A stretch of DNA of 64,000 nucleotides, taken from the NCBI RefSeq assembly GCF_014648315.1, contig NZ_BMQW01000001.1:806001-870000 (forward strand), in the 5' to 3' direction. Made by a program: the position numbers and the translations under genes. This document shows positions 17,601 through 25,735 of this stretch, in pieces (position 1 is the stretch's first letter; each line of letters begins with the position of its first letter). This DNA is from Shewanella ulleungensis. Its GTDB lineage: Bacteria; Pseudomonadota; Gammaproteobacteria; Enterobacterales; Shewanellaceae. The notes beneath the pieces were generated by a model that did no database searches, was not told the DNA's origin, and worked only from the letters and a program-made list of their open reading frames with translations.

Positions 17601-18008
17601 ATGACTAATATAATTTCAGGTAGTTGTTGCTGTGGCGACGTAGAATTTACACTAGAAGATAGCTTCAGTAATTTTTTCTTTTGTCATTGTGAACAATGTA
17701 GAAAATTAACAGGTAGTGCACATGCCTCAAATTTATTCACTTCACCTAATAATATAAATTGGACCAAAGGTGTTGAAAAAATAAAACGCTATGATCATCC
17801 ACAACGTTCTTTTTCGAAAGCCTTCTGTGAAAATTGTGCGTCTGGGTTACCGTTTATATCGCAAAGTGGTAAATCTTTAATTGTTCCTGCTGGCAGTTTA
17901 AATGGAGAGCCATCAATAAGACTAGACGCTCAAATATTTTGCTCGGAGCAGACTGAATGGCACAAAAAAGGTATGCAAACAGCTAAAGTTTCAGGCTTTC
18001 CAAAGTAA
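17601..18008 (+). CDS. GFA/CENP-V-family zinc protein, cassette-borne
   Basis: The 135-residue protein starts at the ATG at 17601, preceded by GGAGG; a longer frame from 17496 runs back through the attC and was rejected. It has the GFA zinc-ligand pattern: SGSCCCGDVEF near the N-terminus, CHCEQCRKLTG, and a later CENCASGLPF. Members of this family resemble glutathione-dependent formaldehyde-activating enzyme, but most have unproven substrates. It lies 31 nt after the GTTATGT of one attC and is followed by another attC-like palindrome, so it is a typical cassette gene. Confidence 0.85.
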   Translation: MTNIISGSCCCGDVEFTLEDSFSNFFFCHCEQCRKLTGSAHASNLFTSPNNINWTKGVEKIKRYDHPQRSFSKAFCENCASGLPFISQSGKSLIVPAGSLNGEPSIRLDAQIFCSEQTEWHKKGMQTAKVSGFPK

Positions 18009-18021
18009 ACATAATAAGATA

Positions 18022-18108
18022 TTTAAACCAAACAAAAACAACGGGTTATATTTTGCTTCGCTACACATTTTAACCCACTATTTTTGTCCACTTAGTGCGG
18101 CGTTAAGG
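18022..18108 (+). other. attC site between the GFA and DUF4440-like cassettes
   Basis: ACAAAAAcAacGGGTTA (18032-18048) pairs with TAACCCactaTTTTTGT (18071-18087), leaving a TTTTGCTTCGC-containing loop. The site ends in TTAGTGCGGCGTTAAGG, close to the usual GCGGCGTTA end of attC sites, with GTTAAGG as R'. TTTAAAC (18022-18028) may be R''. The next ATG follows 6 nt after R'. Confidence 0.55.
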
Positions 18109-18113
18109 TCTCT

Positions 18114-18476
18114 ATGGATATCGCATCACAGATAGTAGAGTTAGAAAAATCACTATTTAGAAGTGATGTACGAAGTTCTGTTTCTAAGCTTAAAAGTCGG
18201 CTAGCTCCAGAGTTTAAGGAAATTACATCTGCAGGTGTTGTTGTAGATCTACAAGACGTACTGGAGAGATTGCCAAAAGAGAAAGGATGGGAAGCTAAAG
18301 GTCAAGATTTTGAGTTTAGCTTTATTGGAGTTGATGTTTGCTTGTTGACTTATAAGTCCTTTCACAGGTCGTCGAGTTCATGTAAGGGTAAATATTCCCG
18401 TCGAAGTAGCATTTGGAAAAAATATGGTGATTGTTGGAAAATGGTATTTCACCAAGGCACAAGCATCGCGGTGTAA
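18114..18476 (+). CDS. DUF4440/NTF2-like protein, cassette-borne
   Basis: A 120-residue protein resembling the DUF4440 group of NTF2-like fold proteins, with the typical ending RRSSIWKKYGDCWKMVFHQGT. The N-terminal helix is QIVELEKSLFRSDVRSSVSKL. The ATG lies 6 nt after an attC R' and there is little room for a separate leader, as is common in cassettes. CCTTAAC (18486-18492) follows the stop within 20 nt. The family includes small enzymes and ligand binders; no function can be assigned. Confidence 0.75.
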   Translation: MDIASQIVELEKSLFRSDVRSSVSKLKSRLAPEFKEITSAGVVVDLQDVLERLPKEKGWEAKGQDFEFSFIGVDVCLLTYKSFHRSSSSCKGKYSRRSSIWKKYGDCWKMVFHQGTSIAV

Positions 18477-18485
18477 AATAGAAAA

Positions 18486-18600
18486 CCTTAACAAGGCCAA
18501 GCAGGTAAAGCCGCTAAAATTCAGCGGCTAGGACAGCCAACACTCCGCGATTTTGTGTTATCGCTATCGCTCAAAATAACACAAAAGTGCTAAAATTTAG
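18486..18600 (+). other. candidate terminal attC of the array (incomplete)
   Basis: It starts with CCTTAAC as R'' and contains a perfect TTTTGTGTTAT/ATAACACAAAA hairpin (18551-18561 with 18576-18586) and a smaller AGCCGCT/AGCGGCT hairpin (18509-18532). I find no GTTRRRY at its right end, so the R' side may have been lost next to the repeats that follow. Confidence 0.4.
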
Positions 18601-18882
18601 TGGGCTCAGGGTAAACTTTTATAAAAACACTTCAATACTTGTCCCTAAAGCTAATTTATATCCAGAAATGCGTTAAATCTCTCAACAACAAACAAGGTTA
18701 AATCGAAGATAGCTATACGGCGGATGTAATCGCGGCTATGACCTTCGAAAACATGGATGTTTTCGCAGAGCGCCCATGGATGGGTTTACCGCGTGTCATA
18801 GAAGTGATTTCATTGAGTATTGTTGCCTACTGATAAAATAAAACCACACAGTAAATTCCGCTCAAAAATTCAAAGCAAAAAT

Positions 18883-18922
18883 AACACCTGGGTCCCGGCT
18901 CAAAAGCATTACCGGGACGACG
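18883..18922 (-). repeat. REP-like palindrome, right copy 1
   Basis: AACACCTGGGTCCCGG...CCGGGACGAC is the reverse complement of the left-flank REP copies, differing in a few bases. Confidence 0.75.
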
Positions 18923-19151
18923 AGAATGTAGTTATCAAACGTTGCGTTAGATCGTTCAATTACAAACAAGGTTAAATCGAAGATACCCATACGGCGGATG
19001 TCATCGCGGCTATGACCTTCGAAAACATGGATGTTTTCGCAGAGCGCCCAGGGATGGGTTTACCGCGTGTCATAGAAGTGATTTCATTGAGTATTGTTGC
19101 CTACTGATAAAATAAAACCACACAGTAAATTCTGCTCAAAAAACAAAGCAA

Positions 19152-19191
19152 AACACCTGGGTCCCGGCTCAAAAGCATTACCGGGACGACG
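19152..19191 (-). repeat. REP-like palindrome, right copy 2
   Basis: Same sequence and orientation as the copy at 18883, one tandem unit (269 bp) downstream. Confidence 0.75.
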
Positions 19192-19459
19192 TGTGAGTTG
19201 GGGCGATGAGAAAGTAGCTACCAAGCTTTGTCAAAAAATGCGTTAAATCTCTCAATAACAAACAAGGTTAAATCGAAGATAACCATGCGGCGGATGTCAT
19301 CGCGGCTATGACCTTCGAAAACATGGATGTTTTCGCAGAGCGCACAGGGATGGGTTTACCGCGTGTCATAGAAGTGATTTCATTGAGTATAGTAGCATCA
19401 CAACCTAGTTTTGTTTGAGTTAGATAGCATCTAAAGTAGTGCCCTACTTTCGTTGACTA

Positions 19460-19569
19460 CTCTTGCTCTGGTGTGGGCGAAGCGCCACGACGTTAGTGGC
19501 CGTAGGCCATAAGTACAAAAAGCAAAGCAAAACACCTGGGTCCCGTCTCAAAAGCATTACCGGGACGAT
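19460..19569 (-). repeat. inverted copy of the left-flank repeat plus REP
   Basis: CTCTTGCTCTGGTGTGGGCG, the following TGGCCGTAGGCCATAAGTAC region and the REP at 19531-19569 are the reverse complement of 14355-14467 with few differences. The two form a long inverted repeat about 5 kb apart, enclosing the cassette array. A REP base change (CCCGTCTC for CCCGGCTC) marks this copy. Confidence 0.7.
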
Positions 19570-19671
19570 GTGTGAGAATGGGACGATATTAGCGTTGAGA
19601 CGACGAGAAACTAGCTAAAAAACAATGAAAACTCAGGCGACTGCCTATGCTAATCATACTATTTACTAATG

Positions 19672-19821
19672 ATGAATTTCACTCACGTTGCAGGTGAAAT
19701 AAACCCGTTTTTGTTCATGTTCCAAACCACGTATAAATACCCCAAGGCTTACCAGAAACGCTTATTTAACCACGATATTAAGCTGCTGGTGATGACTAAA
19801 ATACGACAATCCAGGCGCTGA
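19672..19821 (+). CDS. short open frame upstream of mesX, uncertain
   Basis: A 49-codon frame (MNFTHVAGEINPFLF...) sits in the gap between the repeats and mesX. It has no clear ribosome binding site, and I do not recognise the peptide. It might be the remnant of a larger gene truncated by repeat activity, or a chance frame. Confidence 0.2.
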   Translation: MNFTHVAGEINPFLFMFQTTYKYPKAYQKRLFNHDIKLLVMTKIRQSRR

Positions 19822-19893
19822 TATCGACTGATTTAACCATCAGAACTATACCGCTACAGGGTTTGGAATAAGACAAATGGGAACCAGAACATC

Positions 19894-20868
19894 ATGAATA
19901 AACATTTTACTTTTACAATTAATAGCATTTGTCTTGATGAAAACTATCATCCCTCTGACAAAACCCGCATCACCACCAACTTTGCCAATTTAGCTAGAGG
20001 AAACTATCGTCAAGCCAACTTACGCAACGCATTAAAGATGATTGACAATAGTTTTAATGCCTTAGCACATTGGGATAACCCTAAAGGCGATCGGTATACT
20101 GTCGAACTTGAAATCGTTTCGGTCAACATGGATATCGAAGGCAGTGGCCAAGCCTTTCCTTCGATTGAGATTTTGAAAACCAATATTGTTGATAGCAAGA
20201 CCAATAAACGTATAGAAGGCATTGTCGGCAATAATTTTTCTTCTTATTTGCGCGATTATGACTTTAGCGTATTACTGCCAAATCATAATAAAGATCAGCC
20301 CCAATTTAGTATTCCAGATAACTTTGGCGAACTGCATGGCAAGCTATTTAAGTTATTCTTAAATTCAGATACTTACAAACAACACTTTGCTAAACCACCG
20401 GTTATCTGTCTCAGTGTTTCCGATAACAAGACCTATCAGCGCACTGAGAATCAGCACCCCGTGCTAGGGGTTGAATACCAGCCTAATGAATCGTCATTAA
20501 CAGAGCAATATTTCCAAAAAATGGGCTTGCAGGTACGTTACTTTATGCCGCCCAACAACGTGGCACCACTGGCTTTTTATTTTATTGGAGATTTACTCAA
20601 TGATTACACCCACCTTGAGCTGATCAGCACGATTAGCACAATGGGGACTTTTCAAAAAATCTATCGCCCAGAAATTTATAATGCTAATGCGGTGGCAGGC
20701 AAATGCTATCAACCAAACTTAAACAACCTCGATCATTCACTCACTCAGATAGTTTACGATCGCGCTGAACGCAGTCAACTCGCCCATGAACAAGGTAAAT
20801 TTGCTGCTGAGCACTTTATCAAACCATACCAAACAGTACTTGAGAAATGGTCTGCTAGTTATGCGTAA
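19894..20868 (+). CDS. mesX: MesX, DUF1852 partner of methionine synthase MesD
   Basis: The 324-residue protein is a DUF1852 member, beginning with FTFTINSICLDENYHPSDKTR and containing the characteristic NFANLARGNYRQANLRNAL segment. DUF1852 proteins (MesX) are needed by MesD, a short, oxygen-requiring methionine synthase core, and MesX has been proposed to be an oxygenase. The mesD gene follows after 72 nt on the same strand, which supports the call strongly. No signal peptide or membrane segment is visible, so it is cytoplasmic. The start is the first in-frame ATG; the ribosome binding site is weak. Confidence 0.88.
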   Translation: MNKHFTFTINSICLDENYHPSDKTRITTNFANLARGNYRQANLRNALKMIDNSFNALAHWDNPKGDRYTVELEIVSVNMDIEGSGQAFPSIEILKTNIVDSKTNKRIEGIVGNNFSSYLRDYDFSVLLPNHNKDQPQFSIPDNFGELHGKLFKLFLNSDTYKQHFAKPPVICLSVSDNKTYQRTENQHPVLGVEYQPNESSLTEQYFQKMGLQVRYFMPPNNVAPLAFYFIGDLLNDYTHLELISTISTMGTFQKIYRPEIYNANAVAGKCYQPNLNNLDHSLTQIVYDRAERSQLAHEQGKFAAEHFIKPYQTVLEKWSASYA

Positions 20869-20940
20869 TCGCTAGGCTTGAAAAACCACTCTGTTTAATC
20901 GCTACTTTACATGTTTAACCCAATTTATGGCATTCATACT

Positions 20941-21993
20941 ATGAACACATTGCTTAATAAGACACTGTTACCAACATCAACTGCGGGCAGTTTACCTAAA
21001 CCCTTATGGTTAGCCGAGCCTGAAACGCTCTGGTCACCTTGGAAATTACAGGGGGACGAATTAATTACAGGCAAACAAGATGCGCTGCGTTTGTCGTTGC
21101 ACGACCAACAGCAAGCAGGGATTGATATCGTTAGCGATGGCGAACAAACGCGGCAACATTTTGTCACCACCTTTATTGAGCACCTCAACGGCGTTGATTT
21201 TAATAAACGTAAAACCGTTAAAATTCGTGACCGCTATGATGCCTGCGTACCCACTGTTGTTGGCCCGGTCAGTCGGCAAAAGTCAGTCTTTGTTGAAGAC
21301 GCCAAGTTTTTACGCCAACAAACTAAGCAACCAATTAAATGGGCGCTACCTGGCCCTATGACCATGATAGATACGCTATTTGATGATCATTACAAAAGTC
21401 GCGAAAAGCTCGCCTGGGAGTTTGCCATCATACTCAACCAAGAAGCCAAAGAACTAGAGGCGGCGGGAGTGGATATAATCCAATTTGATGAGCCAGCATT
21501 TAATGTGTTTTTTGATGAGGTTAATGATTGGGGTATTGCGTGCCTAGAAAGAGCCATTGAAGGGCTTACCTGCGAAACCGCAGTGCATATCTGTTATGGA
21601 TACGGCATAAAAGCCAATACCGACTGGAAAAAAACCTTAGGGTCAGAGTGGCGTCAATACGAACAAGCGTTTCCTAAACTGCAACAGTCGAATATTGATA
21701 TTATTTCACTCGAATGCCACAACTCTCATGTGCCATTGGAACTGCTTGAACTGATTCGCGGTAAAAAAGTCATGGTTGGTGCCATTGATGTGGCAAGCAA
21801 TACAATAGAAACACCTGAAGAAGTGGCTAGCACCTTGAGAAAAGCCCTACAGTTTGTTGATGCCGACAAGCTCTACCCTTGTACTAACTGCGGTATGGCA
21901 CCGTTATCGCATCACGTTGCCAGAGGTAAACTCAATGCCTTACATGCCGGTGCCGAAATTGTGAGACAAGAACTTTTAGCCAAGGCGAGTTAA
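20941..21993 (+). CDS. mesD: MesD, core-type folate-independent methionine synthase
   Basis: A 350-residue protein matching only the C-terminal catalytic barrel of MetE. The zinc/homocysteine ligands are visible: His and Cys in AVHICYGYG, Glu in ISLECHNSH and Cys in YPCTNCGMAP. A DIIQFDEPAF segment is also typical. It lacks the N-terminal MetE domain that binds methyltetrahydrofolate, and it lies next to mesX, so it belongs to the MesD type, whose methyl donor is not methyl-folate. The frame extends to 20911, but the ATG at 20941 places the LLPTSTAGSLPKP start as in relatives. No MetJ-like AGACGTCT box was seen upstream of the pair. Confidence 0.88.
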   Translation: MNTLLNKTLLPTSTAGSLPKPLWLAEPETLWSPWKLQGDELITGKQDALRLSLHDQQQAGIDIVSDGEQTRQHFVTTFIEHLNGVDFNKRKTVKIRDRYDACVPTVVGPVSRQKSVFVEDAKFLRQQTKQPIKWALPGPMTMIDTLFDDHYKSREKLAWEFAIILNQEAKELEAAGVDIIQFDEPAFNVFFDEVNDWGIACLERAIEGLTCETAVHICYGYGIKANTDWKKTLGSEWRQYEQAFPKLQQSNIDIISLECHNSHVPLELLELIRGKKVMVGAIDVASNTIETPEEVASTLRKALQFVDADKLYPCTNCGMAPLSHHVARGKLNALHAGAEIVRQELLAKAS

Positions 21994-22093
21994 GCGTTCG
22001 ATGAACAGAGTAGACCGATACACCGTAAACAATAACATCATACTGGCGATGTTATTGTTTACTCTCATGGCCGATGATCACACATAAAATTTA

Positions 22094-22645
22094 CTATCGG
22101 TTATCCGCCGTTGGCTTTTTCAATAATTTGCGCTGCAAAGTACGGCGGTGCATGCCGAGTTGGCGGGCGGTTTCTGATACATTGCCATTATTATTGGCGA
22201 GCACTTGTTGAATGTGCTCCCACTCAAGACGTTTGGGGTTGAGGGGCTGTTCGGTGATGGCTTCAAACTCATCGGATTCTACACTCAAAGTGGTGCTGGA
22301 TGAATGAAGCGCATTGAGCAGGGTTTGGGTGTCTACAGGTTTAGCAAGGTAGTTATCTGCGCCTAAACGAATAGCCTCTACCGCGGTGGCGATGCTGGCA
22401 AAGCCGGTAAGCAATACCATATACACATGGGGCAATTGCAGTCTTAACGGTTTAATTAACGACAAGCCATTACTTTGCGCCAGTTTCATGTCGAGAATAA
22501 TATGCGTAGGGGTAAATTGTCGGGCCATAAGCAGACTGTCGCTGGCATTGTCACAGGTTCTGCACTCAAAGCCGTGGCGAGTAAGGCGACGTGCTAAAAT
22601 AGTCGCCAAAGCGCTATCATCTTCAATAATCAGTAACTTCTTCAT
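22094..22645 (-). CDS. RegA/PrrA/ActR-type response regulator
   Basis: A 183-residue response regulator with an N-terminal receiver (acidic EDD at 8-10, phospho-acceptor Asp52 in HIILDMKL, LLTGF and LAKPV) and a C-terminal Fis-like HTH (GNVSETARQLGMHRRTLQRKL). This short architecture and the MHRRTLQR helix are hallmarks of the RegA/PrrA/ActR family, which controls respiration and redox-dependent energy genes. The cognate kinase gene ends 36 nt upstream, so the pair is co-transcribed. Confidence 0.92.
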   Translation of the reverse strand: MKKLLIIEDDSALATILARRLTRHGFECRTCDNASDSLLMARQFTPTHIILDMKLAQSNGLSLIKPLRLQLPHVYMVLLTGFASIATAVEAIRLGADNYLAKPVDTQTLLNALHSSSTTLSVESDEFEAITEQPLNPKRLEWEHIQQVLANNNGNVSETARQLGMHRRTLQRKLLKKPTADNR

Positions 22646-22681
22646 TTACTACTCAATATCACCTAATACAATGCAGCTAAC

Positions 22682-24025
22682 TTAAATGTTACTGGTCTTG
22701 ACGGGTAATGTCACTATGGCTTCGGTACCACCTTGGGAATGCGCTTTAAGGTATAACTTACCGCCTAAACGCTCAAAGCTTGTGTGACTTAATAATACCG
22801 CAATCCCCATACCTTTGGGACTTTTAACCATATTACTGCCTAGTGTTTCTAATAAATGTGTCGCAATACCCGCGCCATAGTCACGAATAATAATAGTTAA
22901 CTCCTGCGGTTGAGATAACAGAATACTAATATCGACTTTGGCTGCATGTTGATTAGCTTCGCTAGCTTGAGCGCCATTTTGAATTAACGCCATTAATGCG
23001 GGTAATAAACTCATGTCGGCGCTCAATATGGCCACTTCAGCTTGTGGCGAGGTATTAATACTTAGCAGGGTTTCGGGCATCAATAACCCTACTTGTTCTG
23101 ATAATTGTGCCACAAACTTATTAACCGCTTGTTGTTGTAGTTTTTGCTCGCGGATCGACTCAGTTGCTGAACGCAAATCACTTAGCGTGATTTCACAACG
23201 GTTGAGCGCTTGTTGCATTTCGGCCAATAATTCTGTTTGATCGGCATTGTGAGCCGTGTCAGTAATTTCATCGACTAACAACCTAAGTGTTGCTAATGGT
23301 GTTGCTAATTGATGCGCCATTTGTGCCGATGCGGTGCCTAATGCGAGGATTTTTTCTTGCCTTAATTGCGCTTCGCGTAAATAGCGTAACTCAACATTCT
23401 TTTGCCGAATACGCTTAGCTATAAAACCAACAGTAACCGTTAACACTAACGCAGAAATGACAAAATTGAACCACATACCTAAATAATGCGAGCCCATGTC
23501 CATGCTGTGACTCATATTGTGGCTGGCAGGCATATCCATTGTTATTTGGCTCATATCATGACCTGCATGCATATCAGCTGCAGTGTTTGCAGTATCATCA
23601 ACGCTATGATCTGGAATATTGATAATCATCAAACTATAAACTGCAGTCGACAATGCCGTTAACGACCAGGGCGCCCATCTCGGTAACGTAATTGCTGAAA
23701 TGGCTATCGGCAATAGTAATAATGAAACAAACGCATTGGTCGCCCCACCGGTGAAATATAGCCAGGTAGCCCAAAATAAAGTGTCGAGCAATAAGGTTAA
23801 AAACAACAAGCCTTGGTTATTAATGCTCAGGCGATGAAAACGATAACTAAAGCCCACATAACAGGCTTCAATAATCAATACGTAACTCAAGGTAATGGGC
23901 GGTGTTGTTAACCCAAATAAGTCGGTAGCAAATAAAATAAGGCCAATTTTCAAGCCCCAATTAACCAACCGTAATAGCGCGAGTTGCTGCTGATTTGCAC
24001 TAAAAGGCAGATTCAGATTTGCCAT
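22682..24025 (-). CDS. RegB/PrrB-type redox sensor kinase with His/Met-rich loop
   Basis: The 447-residue kinase has about six transmembrane helices, a GGATNAF motif (93-99) where RegB has its quinone-binding GGxxNPF, and an H-box with His238 in QMAHQLATPLATL. Cys277 (NRCEITLSDL) lies 39 residues after it, matching the 40-residue spacing between His225 and the redox-active Cys265 of RegB. An ATPase domain follows (IQNGAQAS, DYGAGI, GMGIAVLL). Unusual is a loop at 138-184 with six His and several Met residues (MHAGHDMSQ, ASHNMSHSMDMGSH) before the last helix, resembling copper-binding segments. It probably reports quinone redox state and perhaps a periplasmic metal (inference). Confidence 0.88.
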   Translation of the reverse strand: MANLNLPFSANQQQLALLRLVNWGLKIGLILFATDLFGLTTPPITLSYVLIIEACYVGFSYRFHRLSINNQGLLFLTLLLDTLFWATWLYFTGGATNAFVSLLLLPIAISAITLPRWAPWSLTALSTAVYSLMIINIPDHSVDDTANTAADMHAGHDMSQITMDMPASHNMSHSMDMGSHYLGMWFNFVISALVLTVTVGFIAKRIRQKNVELRYLREAQLRQEKILALGTASAQMAHQLATPLATLRLLVDEITDTAHNADQTELLAEMQQALNRCEITLSDLRSATESIREQKLQQQAVNKFVAQLSEQVGLLMPETLLSINTSPQAEVAILSADMSLLPALMALIQNGAQASEANQHAAKVDISILLSQPQELTIIIRDYGAGIATHLLETLGSNMVKSPKGMGIAVLLSHTSFERLGGKLYLKAHSQGGTEAIVTLPVKTSNI

Positions 24026-24042
24026 ATTATTTAGCCTCAGTG

Positions 24043-24495
24043 TTAAACCGTACTTAATAAAATACTGGTTTCGCTGTTTAGCACCCCTTCAATTGAGCGC
24101 ACTTCACGTAATACTTTATCAAATTCTTCTAAGCTGGTGGCACGAATATCTGCAACTAAATCCCAGGCTCCATTAGTCGTGTGCAATTTTTCTAACTGCG
24201 GGATCCCCCGAAGTTTATTAATCACTTGGGTTGTTGAGCGTCCAACCACCTCTATGAGCATTATCGCCCGCACCACATTTGACTCTATTTGTTCGTGAGC
24301 ACGAATAGTAAAACCTAAAATAGCCCCGCTACTGACAAGACGATCTAAGCGATTTTGTATGGTCCCGCGGGACACATCCAGCAGCTGCGCCAATTTAGAA
24401 ATGGATGCTCTGCCGTCTTTTCGCAAAATTGAAATCAATTGCCTATCGAGATCGTCGTACAAATAAGGATGAGCAGAAGAATACATGTGTACCAC
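24043..24495 (-). CDS. Lrp/AsnC-family regulator
   Basis: A 150-residue Lrp protein: N-terminal HTH (RQLISILRKDGRASISKLAQLLDVSRGTIQNRLDRL) and C-terminal RAM domain (VRAIMLIEVVGRS...). It is divergent from the ornithine cyclodeaminase/ctlX genes (125-nt gap), so it probably responds to ornithine, arginine or citrulline and controls them. Its stop lies 17 nt before the RegB-like kinase start, so it may also head that operon. The start codon used is the ATG at 24495; a later ATG at 24486 is possible. Confidence 0.88.
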   Translation of the reverse strand: MVHMYSSAHPYLYDDLDRQLISILRKDGRASISKLAQLLDVSRGTIQNRLDRLVSSGAILGFTIRAHEQIESNVVRAIMLIEVVGRSTTQVINKLRGIPQLEKLHTTNGAWDLVADIRATSLEEFDKVLREVRSIEGVLNSETSILLSTV

Positions 24496-24619
24496 CTTAA
24501 ACCGTCAATCAAACTTAGCAAAATGCCTAACGAAACCTAGCATAATGACAAATAATAGTACATTTATTACAAAAAATTGCCATTTTGTTTAACCCTACCA
24601 ATGACTATCATCTTATTAA

Positions 24620-25735
24620 ATGAATCACCTTGAGTTACAGTCAATAGGAATGAGCAATATGCACACAGTCAATAACACCAACTTAAACAATGTCGGCTTT
24701 GTTAGCGTTAGCGATATGCTTTCGCTATTACAACACATTGGCACTGAGGCCTTTTTACTGGGCCTAGTAGAATATCTGGAGCAAGATTATTTGCGCTGGG
24801 AACTTTTTGACAAGTCACCCCGTTTTGCTAGCCATTCAAGCGACGGCGTCATTGAGCTGATGCCAACCAGTGACCAACAACAATTTAGCTTTAAATATGT
24901 TAATGGCCACCCTAAAAACACCCGCATTGGTTTACAAACGGTCACCGCCTTTGGTGTACTAGCTGATGTACAGAGTGGTTATCCATTAATGCTGTCTGAA
25001 ATGACCATACTCACCGCGCTTCGCACTGCTGCGACCTCGGCCATGATGGCCAAATATCTGGCGCCAAATGAGGCGAAAACCATGGCGATGATTGGCTGTG
25101 GTGCACAGTCTGAATTTCAAATTTTGGCCTTTAAAGTAATACTCGGCATTAACCAGGTGCGTATTTACGATATCGACCGCACTGCAATGCTAAAGTGCCA
25201 GCAAAATTTAGCCAACCAAGGGCTCGACATTATCTTATGTGACAGTGCACATGAGGTTGTAAAAGGCGCTGAGATCATTACTACCTGTACTGCAGATAAA
25301 CGTAATGCCACTATTTTAACCAGTGACATGGTGCAAAATGGCGTGCATATTAATGCCATCGGCGGCGACTGCCCTGGTAAAACAGAACTTGAAGCAGCAC
25401 TGCTTTTACGCGCTGACGTATTTGTTGAATATGAGCCACAAACCCGTATCGAGGGTGACATTCAGCAACTTGACTCATCATTTGTAGTGACCGAAATGTA
25501 TAAGGTTATCCGTGGCGATCGTAAAGGCCGTAGCTTTGCTGCGCAATTAACCATTTTTGATGGGGTGGGTTTTGCGATTGAAGATTTTTCTGCTCTACGT
25601 TATGTACATGATTTAATTAAACAACAATCGAGCCACCAGCAACTTGAACTACTCACAAACCAAGCTAATCCACGTGATTTATTTGGTTTATTAACGCCAG
25701 CAACACAAGCGACTCGCTTAGTAGTAGGTGCATAA
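24620..25735 (+). CDS. ornithine cyclodeaminase family protein
   Basis: The 371-residue protein belongs to the ornithine cyclodeaminase/mu-crystallin family, which converts ornithine to proline and ammonia with bound NAD+. The Rossmann fold is seen as MAMIGCGAQSEFQILAF, and the substrate side as GLQTVTAFGVLADVQSGYPLML. NAIGGDCPGKTELE carries the conserved Asp. The last base of the stop codon is the first of the ctlX ATG (TAATG), so translation is coupled. An ATG at 24650 or 24659 could be the true start. Confidence 0.88.
   Translation: MNHLELQSIGMSNMHTVNNTNLNNVGFVSVSDMLSLLQHIGTEAFLLGLVEYLEQDYLRWELFDKSPRFASHSSDGVIELMPTSDQQQFSFKYVNGHPKNTRIGLQTVTAFGVLADVQSGYPLMLSEMTILTALRTAATSAMMAKYLAPNEAKTMAMIGCGAQSEFQILAFKVILGINQVRIYDIDRTAMLKCQQNLANQGLDIILCDSAHEVVKGAEIITTCTADKRNATILTSDMVQNGVHINAIGGDCPGKTELEAALLLRADVFVEYEPQTRIEGDIQQLDSSFVVTEMYKVIRGDRKGRSFAAQLTIFDGVGFAIEDFSALRYVHDLIKQQSSHQQLELLTNQANPRDLFGLLTPATQATRLVVGA

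Larger units (their letters stand above)
18666..19391. repeat. three tandem copies of a ~160-bp block alternating with REPs
   Basis: A block beginning GCGTTAAATCTCTCAA occurs at 18670, 18944 and 19240 (periods 274 and 296 bp). Each copy contains AACAAGGTTAAATCGAAGAT, a GAAAACAT-GG-ATGTTTTC hairpin and a GGGTTTACCGCGTGTCATAG segment, and ends near TTCATTGAGTAT. The first two copies are followed by a shared ~50-bp linker and a REP palindrome. The third lacks the linker. No open frame spans the unit. Confidence 0.75.

Noticed and set aside
18666-19391. CRISPR array
   Set aside because: The repeats are ~160 bp, include the spacers themselves in the homology and are linked to REP elements, unlike CRISPR repeats.
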